Shown piece by piece: positions 7,694 to 11,630 of a stretch of 11,630 nucleotides of DNA. The DNA comes from Phoronis ovalis (Eukaryota; Phoronida; Phoronidae): positions 1 through 11,630 of the forward strand of contig JAOXYB010051657.1 of the NCBI GenBank assembly GCA_028565635.1. Direction: 5' to 3'. The position numbers and the translations under genes were made by a program. Positions within the stretch are counted from its first letter, which is position 1. Every line of letters starts with the position of its first letter. The notes under the pieces are model-generated. The model had not been told where the DNA came from. It did no database searches and saw only the letters and a list, made by a program, of their open reading frames with translations.

Positions 7694-10556
7694 GTAAATG
7701 AGTTGAAAATGGTGAAAATACTAGTTTCTAGTATTTTATCCGTGGTTAATAATAACATTTTGGTTGTGAAAAAAAGTTTGGACAATTATTAACGATCCAT
7801 TTGGATCGGATTTTGTCAATATTTTTTGGAGATTCCATAATCGTATTACACCTACAATCTATACCGATTAGAGGGCATTCACATAATTTATAAGTTATGT
7901 GCAGAAAGACTATATATTCATTATGATTAATATTCAGTTTCATTTTACAATTATTCAAATTATTGTAACAGGTTGGCCAGCATCAGCACCTGTCTTCCCC
8001 GACGAGTTGTCTCGCAATGGTTTTTACTACACATGCGTAGACGATCGTGTTCAGTGTGCTTTTTGCCGAGGTATTCTTCGTCACTGGGAGCCTGGTGATA
8101 GAGTTGACATTAAACATAGACACTACTTCCCGGACTGTGGCTTCGTCCGCGCTGAAGATGTAGGAAATATTCCTTTAGGCTCAGAACTTTCTGCAGTTTC
8201 AAATGACCAACCTATAACAGTCAATAGCAACACAGGAGCAGACATTCTCGGTAAATACTTGTTTCATTAATTAAAAGCCTTTTGCGCCAAAGTTTAGCGT
8301 ACACTACTGTATTATTTCAAGTTATGTAATATCATTTTAATTTAGTGGATTTTAACACTTCATTTAAATAAAGTTATCTGTTTTCTTTTGATCAAAGTTT
8401 AGCGCTGATCACTGCATACATGTAATTAAAAAAATGCCATTTCCCTAAATGTGACAGACCTTAATTCTAGAGGTATGTCGTAAATATACATTACTCTGTT
8501 TAAAATGTATTTACTAAGCTAATAAGTGAGCGTACGTACTTCTTTTTTATCTGTTTTCTATTAAAAAGCTGTTATAGACGTTTAACTAATTTACTAGTTG
8601 AGTTAAAACTGGTGTCGGCTTTCATGACAGCAATTACGCATAGCACTTATATATGTGTATGGGACATTCTAGATTACTCATGCACTAGCTGCATGAAAAG
8701 CGATTATACAAGCGTCTGTATAGTAAGCCATTCAACATAAGCAGTGAGATAATAAGATATTTAGTTTAATTATCAATGCCAATTTTAGGTGACTCATATG
8801 CTGCCATGCTGGGTATCAACACTGACCGTCCAAAAAACCCATTCTATGCCTTATTACAACATCGATTGGGTACTTACGAAACTTGGCCGACAACTATGCG
8901 ACAGCGACCAGAACAACTTGCAGATGCAGGATTTCACTACGCAGGTGTGTAGGCCTGATTTGGTCCCAGTATGCGATCAAGTTGATCATGAAGGACAAAA
9001 ACAAAAGTGGTATTTGCTGTATATCATTGACAAGAAGCATATATGCAGAATTTCTTGCAGAACAATGTTGACATTTTTAAATATTTGAAAAGTAGCTTAC
9101 AAGCTATTTTTCAAATGGACATTGTATTTGTCGAAAGAATTTTAGTTCACGGAAATGTTCAAATAAAACATGTGCTGAATAAGAAATCTCAGAGTAAAAT
9201 TGAGAGCTGTTGTCAAACTGGCATTTGCTTTATCACAATTGTTTGTTTAGTAAAACATTGTTTCAAGTAATGCCTAAATTAATATTGTTGATCTCAACTG
9301 TAATGGAGTTGTTTTTAATCCTTGACAAACCTGTAATATTTAATGTGTAACAAGTTAAATCTTTCAAAATAAATAGGGCAATATAATTCATCTAAACCTT
9401 TTAACAAAACGGCAAAATAGCAAAAAAAACAACATTAAAACCAGTTGCTTCACAATTTACTTGTTGTTTTGCATGCCAGGTTTTTCAGACAATGTTAAGT
9501 GTTTCTTTTGTGACGGAGGTTTACGTAACTGGGAGCCTGATGATGATCCATGGACGGAGCACGCTCGATGGTTCCCTCGTTGTGGTTATGTGAGACGGGA
9601 GAAGGGAGACAGCTTTATCCAAGGAATATCTGAACACTACTCTCGCTTCTATCCTGTGAGTTGCACTAATATAAAATAATGTGCTCCCTAAGTATTTTGA
9701 TTTTGAGCAATGTGCTTTTACTATTAAGGAGTTACATAAATTAGTACCGATTATTAATAACACGTTGGTAATAGAATAGCTTCTGTCACTGCAATTGGTA
9801 GGCTTCTATTCATAATAACAGGCAGAGATACCTTGTGATTGATATTGGCATACAGTTTGTATATACATGTGTACACACTACAATATTAGGGATTATTTAG
9901 AGATTTGTATTTAGGGCCGAAAGTAAGGTTTTTATACCACATCGCTGATACTCACAACTTACAATATCCATTTAATAACAAAGGTTTTAAATAACAAAAG
10001 TTAAGCATATATTGAAACTACTACCGTTTTTCTAAAGCACCTTTAACTGGATCACATGCTTAATTGTTTTATTTTCTTACAGGAGCAAATGCATGCTGCC
10101 GGACCTCAAGAACCAGAACATGTGGTTAACATCACTGGTCCAGGTGTGATAATGAGATACAAAGCTGAGAATTTGTAGTAACTGGTAGAAACAATGTGTC
10201 ATCAAGTCTCTCAATCGAATTAAAAGATGAGAGTCGGTAACTTGTGTGAAGCTCTATCTTTATAATGATGGTAACTGTAATAGCCGGCCATGCAAGCTGT
10301 TTATGCCACCAGTTTCGGTTCTTGGAATCATACATGCAAATGCTATACAGATAATAAAACTGTAAATCAGTAAATGTAATTCTTTTTTTTACAGAAACTC
10401 AAGCCGCTTTAACTAATCTGCCTGGTGTTGATTATATGGTGGAACCTCGTGAAATTAAAGCTAGAATGGATACTGATAGAGTCAGGACAGTCCTTGGTAT
10501 GGGATACTCACGAACTATAGTCAGGAAGGCACTGGACATACAACTAAGAACTAAAG
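5272..10556 (+). CDS. Multi-exon IAP-family gene with ROCO-like N terminus: LRR - ROC/COR-like - BIR x3 - UBA (3' end outside window)
   Basis: Six exons join in one open frame: 5272-7693, 7972-8250, 8789-8944, 9480-9655, 10083-10143 and 10395-10556. All introns are GT...AG, of 278, 538, 535, 427 and 251 bases. Splice phases are 1, 1, 1, 0 and 1, with 1 again at the last donor, and every junction restores the frame. The product has at least 1085 residues: LRRs about 34-214, ROC-like about 215-380, COR-like about 385-440, unassigned linker 441-655, BIR1 about 664-732, BIR2 about 802-872, BIR3 about 926-993 and UBA about 1052-1086. IAP proteins bind caspases or IAP-antagonist peptides in the cytosol and regulate ubiquitin signalling; that role is inferred here from the domains. 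No RING is found before the window ends, so the 3' end is treated as missing. I am very sure of the BIR and UBA exons, sure of the large first exon because of its 807 open codons, and less sure of the true start. Confidence 0.9.
7715..7737 (+). repeat. Perfect 10-base-pair hairpin near the intron 1 donor
   Basis: AAAATACTAG, a TTT loop, then CTAGTATTTT form an exact stem starting 22 bases after the exon 5272-7693 donor. A smaller hairpin (CGATCC, ATTT loop, GGATCG) follows at 7793-7808. Both would fold in the pre-mRNA; function unknown. Confidence 0.6.
7972..8250 (+). CDS. Exon encoding BIR2 (complete zinc site)
   Basis: The acceptor TAACAG ends at 7971. The first two bases complete a split glycine codon, giving RLQTYTGWP across the junction, the R..T(Y/F)..WP opening typical of BIR domains. 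The domain continues through NGFYYTCVDDRVQC. Zinc ligands are C836, C839, H856 and C863, spaced C-x2-C-x16-H-x6-C exactly as in the family. W846 and the WEPGD turn are present, although the usual GD(D/E)P reads GDRV. In XIAP and Drosophila DIAP1 such BIRs bind caspases or IAP-binding-motif peptides; binding here is inferred only. A polar tail of about 28 residues follows the domain. The exon ends in phase 1 at CTCG|GTAAAT. Reading into intron 2 would add only GKYLFH before a stop. Confidence 0.93.
8288..8404 (+). repeat. 12-base direct repeat inside intron 2
   Basis: CAAAGTTTAGCG occurs exactly at 8288-8299 and 8393-8404, with looser similarity just after each copy (ACACTACTGTA against GATCACTGCATA). 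It suggests a local duplication; no function is implied. Confidence 0.5.
8789..8944 (+). CDS. Exon encoding inter-BIR linker and N-terminal half of BIR3
   Basis: The acceptor ATTTTAG ends at 8788. The phase-1 entry completes a glycine, then 51 codons follow. The linker ends in NPFYALL, and BIR3 opens with RLGTYETWP (residues 926-934), then the helix and strand of the BIR core (LADAGFHYA, 944-952). The exon stops in phase 1 at GCAG|GTGTGT, so the domain is split immediately before its zinc-binding half and exon 4 is needed to complete it. Reading on into the intron meets a stop after one valine, which supports the donor. The exon is too short and lacks a start codon in frame near its 5' end, so it would be missed by a simple ORF scan in this frame. 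Confidence 0.92.
9083..9116 (+). repeat. Near-perfect hairpin in intron 3
   Basis: A 16-base arm (9083-9098), a 2-base gap and a 16-base arm (9101-9116) pair with one mismatch, which is a G-U wobble in RNA. The centre is GTAGCTT-AC-AAGCTAT. It lies in the intron that splits BIR3. Confidence 0.6.
9480..9655 (+). CDS. Exon encoding C-terminal, zinc-binding half of BIR3
   Basis: The acceptor GCATGCCAG ends at 9479. Phase-1 entry rebuilds a glycine, giving the family-typical A-G-F-S-D-N-V-K-C run across the junction. Zinc ligands are C960, C963, H980 and C987 with perfect family spacing. W970, D974, W977 and W983 occupy the places of XIAP BIR3 residues W310, E314, W317 and W323, which shape the peptide groove, so this BIR is expected to be of the groove-containing type that binds IAP-binding motifs. 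The usual G of GDDP is D (PDDDP), and XIAP Q319 is replaced by E979. A charged tail (RREKGDSFI) follows. The donor is strong and in phase 0 (CCT|GTGAGT); the first in-frame stop inside the intron ends 24 bases past the splice site. Confidence 0.93.
10083..10143 (+). CDS. Small linker exon between BIR3 and UBA
   Basis: This 61-base exon has a good acceptor (TTTTATTTTCTTACAG, AG at 10081-10082), enters in phase 0 and leaves in phase 1 at CCAG|GTGTGA. It encodes 20 residues starting EQMHAAGP and rich in polar residues, with no domain of its own. It is accepted because its phases match the strong donor of the BIR3 exon upstream and the UBA exon downstream, and because cIAP/XIAP-type proteins have a linker at this place. 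Reading into the intron adds about a dozen codons before a TAG. An alternative in which this exon is skipped would join phase 0 to phase 1 and break the frame, so it should be constitutive. Confidence 0.82.
10395..10556 (+). CDS. Exon encoding UBA domain (last visible coding exon)
   Basis: The acceptor TTTTTTTTACAG ends at 10394 with a long T tract. Phase-1 entry makes a glutamate, then 53 codons follow. After a short linker (LTNLPGVDYMV) comes MDTDRVRTVLGMGYSRTIV, with the M-G-Y loop (1067-1069) that marks ubiquitin-associated domains; cIAP1, cIAP2 and XIAP carry a matching UBA between BIR3 and the C-terminal domains. UBA domains bind ubiquitin chains, here presumably to recruit or retain ubiquitylated partners. 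The third UBA helix (ALDIQLRT) runs to the exon end, where AAAG|GTGAGC is a strong donor in phase 1. The remaining coding exons, probably including a RING, are not visible downstream. Confidence 0.92.
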
Positions 10557-11630
10557 GTGAGCTTAACACTGATAAACATATAAATGTGTAAACTCAATCG
10601 TCAAGTCGCGCAAGATGCTAGGAACTTGAAGAGGAATTGCTGTTTTAGTCTCTGGAAATCGGTTCCAATTCCTGGCAACTTGCGAGAGTCTACGAAAATG
10701 ACGGTTCTACCAGCAGGAATTTAGGTGTGAACATGTCTACACAGGACAGAATCAAATCAAAAGCTCAGAATATTGTTGACTTGTAGCATATAAATATAGT
10801 ACAATTCTCGTAGCACAAATGCCTCTAGATGTAACACTTTGGTTTTCGATGAATGTGTGATATCTAATTTAATTTAAGCTATGCAAGAGACAATTGAAAA
10901 TAAATAAATGCTGCAATGCTACATATAAACAACGTCTTATTATATTTCGCAATATTTCCGCTGTTAGATGTGCTTGGGAAATTAAAATATGTTTTTAAAA
11001 AGAAATGTACCTGTTTCATTAATATTACCAAAGAACTAATATGATAATAAGGCATTTTTCGAAATCGATCAAATATTTACCTAAATCGCGATAATATGTA
11101 AAATAACCATTACAACCCTTTATTCCGATATTCTGACAAAGGGAAGTCAATAATGTACCTAAATTTAGTTTTAAAAATATCTAACAACAATTAGATACAA
11201 ATGAAATTAAGTAAAACCGCATACATTTTTTGTAACTTTTTATTTTCTTTGGAAAATACATAAACTAAATGTTACACATTTTGTAACGGCCGGTGTCTGT
11301 AAGTCTGAGGAACTAAACAAATGTAGAAATGTTTCAGAACAAAAGGTAAATAAAAATCTTTTTGTCATTTTTTTAGCATTACATGATTCGTTTTAATCAT
11401 AAAACTAGCATCTTTAATCAGAATTTCAGCTGTAATCCTTGCCCAGGAATCCTTGATCTATTTTTCATGTTCTGTGCTAATATGGTTTTATAGTATTATG
11501 ATATTTTAAGGTTTCGTTATAGAGATATAATTCTTGGTAACTTTCTTGAAACTGAAGCAAATATCCACCTATTATCATCATGGTTTACTGAGCGTTACTT
11601 CATATGCGTATTACAAGCCAAAGACATATA
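10557..11630. other. Downstream intron, no exon recognised
   Basis: The sequence starts with a strong donor (GTGAGC) in phase 1. I searched the three plus-strand frames after plausible acceptors for a RING pattern (paired cysteines, PCGH-like core) and saw none. AG-ended T-rich tracts near 11337, 11377 and 11429 lead into short or non-domain frames. The next coding exon is therefore taken to lie past 11630. Confidence 0.6.
10609..10684 (+). repeat. Imperfect inverted repeat just after the UBA exon
   Basis: Positions 10609-10630 pair with 10663-10684 at 18 of 22 positions, around a 32-base loop. The stem starts about 50 bases after the donor at 10557. It may be a small element remnant or an intronic RNA hairpin. 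Confidence 0.5.

Noticed and set aside
9043-9270. 75-codon frame after exon 3
   Set aside because: It lies inside the intron between the two halves of BIR3, overlaps the hairpin at 9083-9116, and shows no domain.
10905-10915. AATAAA-like signal downstream of the UBA exon
   Set aside because: It is common by chance in AT-rich DNA, and the exon before it ends at a strong donor with no fitting stop for a terminal exon.
11430-11510. Possible exon after the TTTCAG near 11429
   Set aside because: The phase-1 reading gives a short hydrophobic run to a stop with no RING cysteines and no similarity to the IAP region after the UBA.

Overview
The window is eukaryotic nuclear DNA. It is AT-rich, and its one clear gene is split into small exons by introns with GT...AG borders. 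The encoded protein belongs to the animal inhibitor-of-apoptosis (IAP/BIRC) family. The lineage-specific-looking domain mix, the short AT-rich introns and a palindromic non-autonomous transposon suggest an invertebrate, most likely a mollusc such as a bivalve. That last step is inference from style, not proof.

Layout: positions 1-2762 hold no gene I can support. Positions 2763-3554 look like a MITE-type element with 30-base inverted ends. Positions 3555-5254 are mostly non-coding, with one candidate upstream exon at about 4144-4251. From 5255 to 10556 there is one plus-strand gene in at least six exons. A single 2.4-kb exon (5272-7693) encodes leucine-rich repeats, a decayed ROC GTPase-like segment, a COR-like segment, an unassigned linker and a first BIR domain. 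Five small exons follow (7972-8250, 8789-8944, 9480-9655, 10083-10143, 10395-10556). They encode a second BIR, a third BIR split by an intron, a linker and a UBA domain. The last visible exon ends in phase 1 at a good splice donor. The C terminus, where IAPs of this layout usually carry a RING E3 ligase domain, is not seen in the remaining 1.07 kb and probably lies beyond the window.

The visible protein has at least 1085 residues, numbered from the ATG at 5272. The BIR-BIR-BIR-UBA order is that of cIAP/XIAP proteins, which bind caspases or IAP-antagonist N termini and, through UBA and RING, take part in ubiquitin signalling. The unusual part is the LRR-ROC-COR (ROCO-type) N terminus in the same uninterrupted reading frame as BIR1, so one protein appears to combine a ROCO-like scaffold with an IAP. 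BIR1 has lost one of its four zinc ligands, while BIR2 and BIR3 keep all of theirs.
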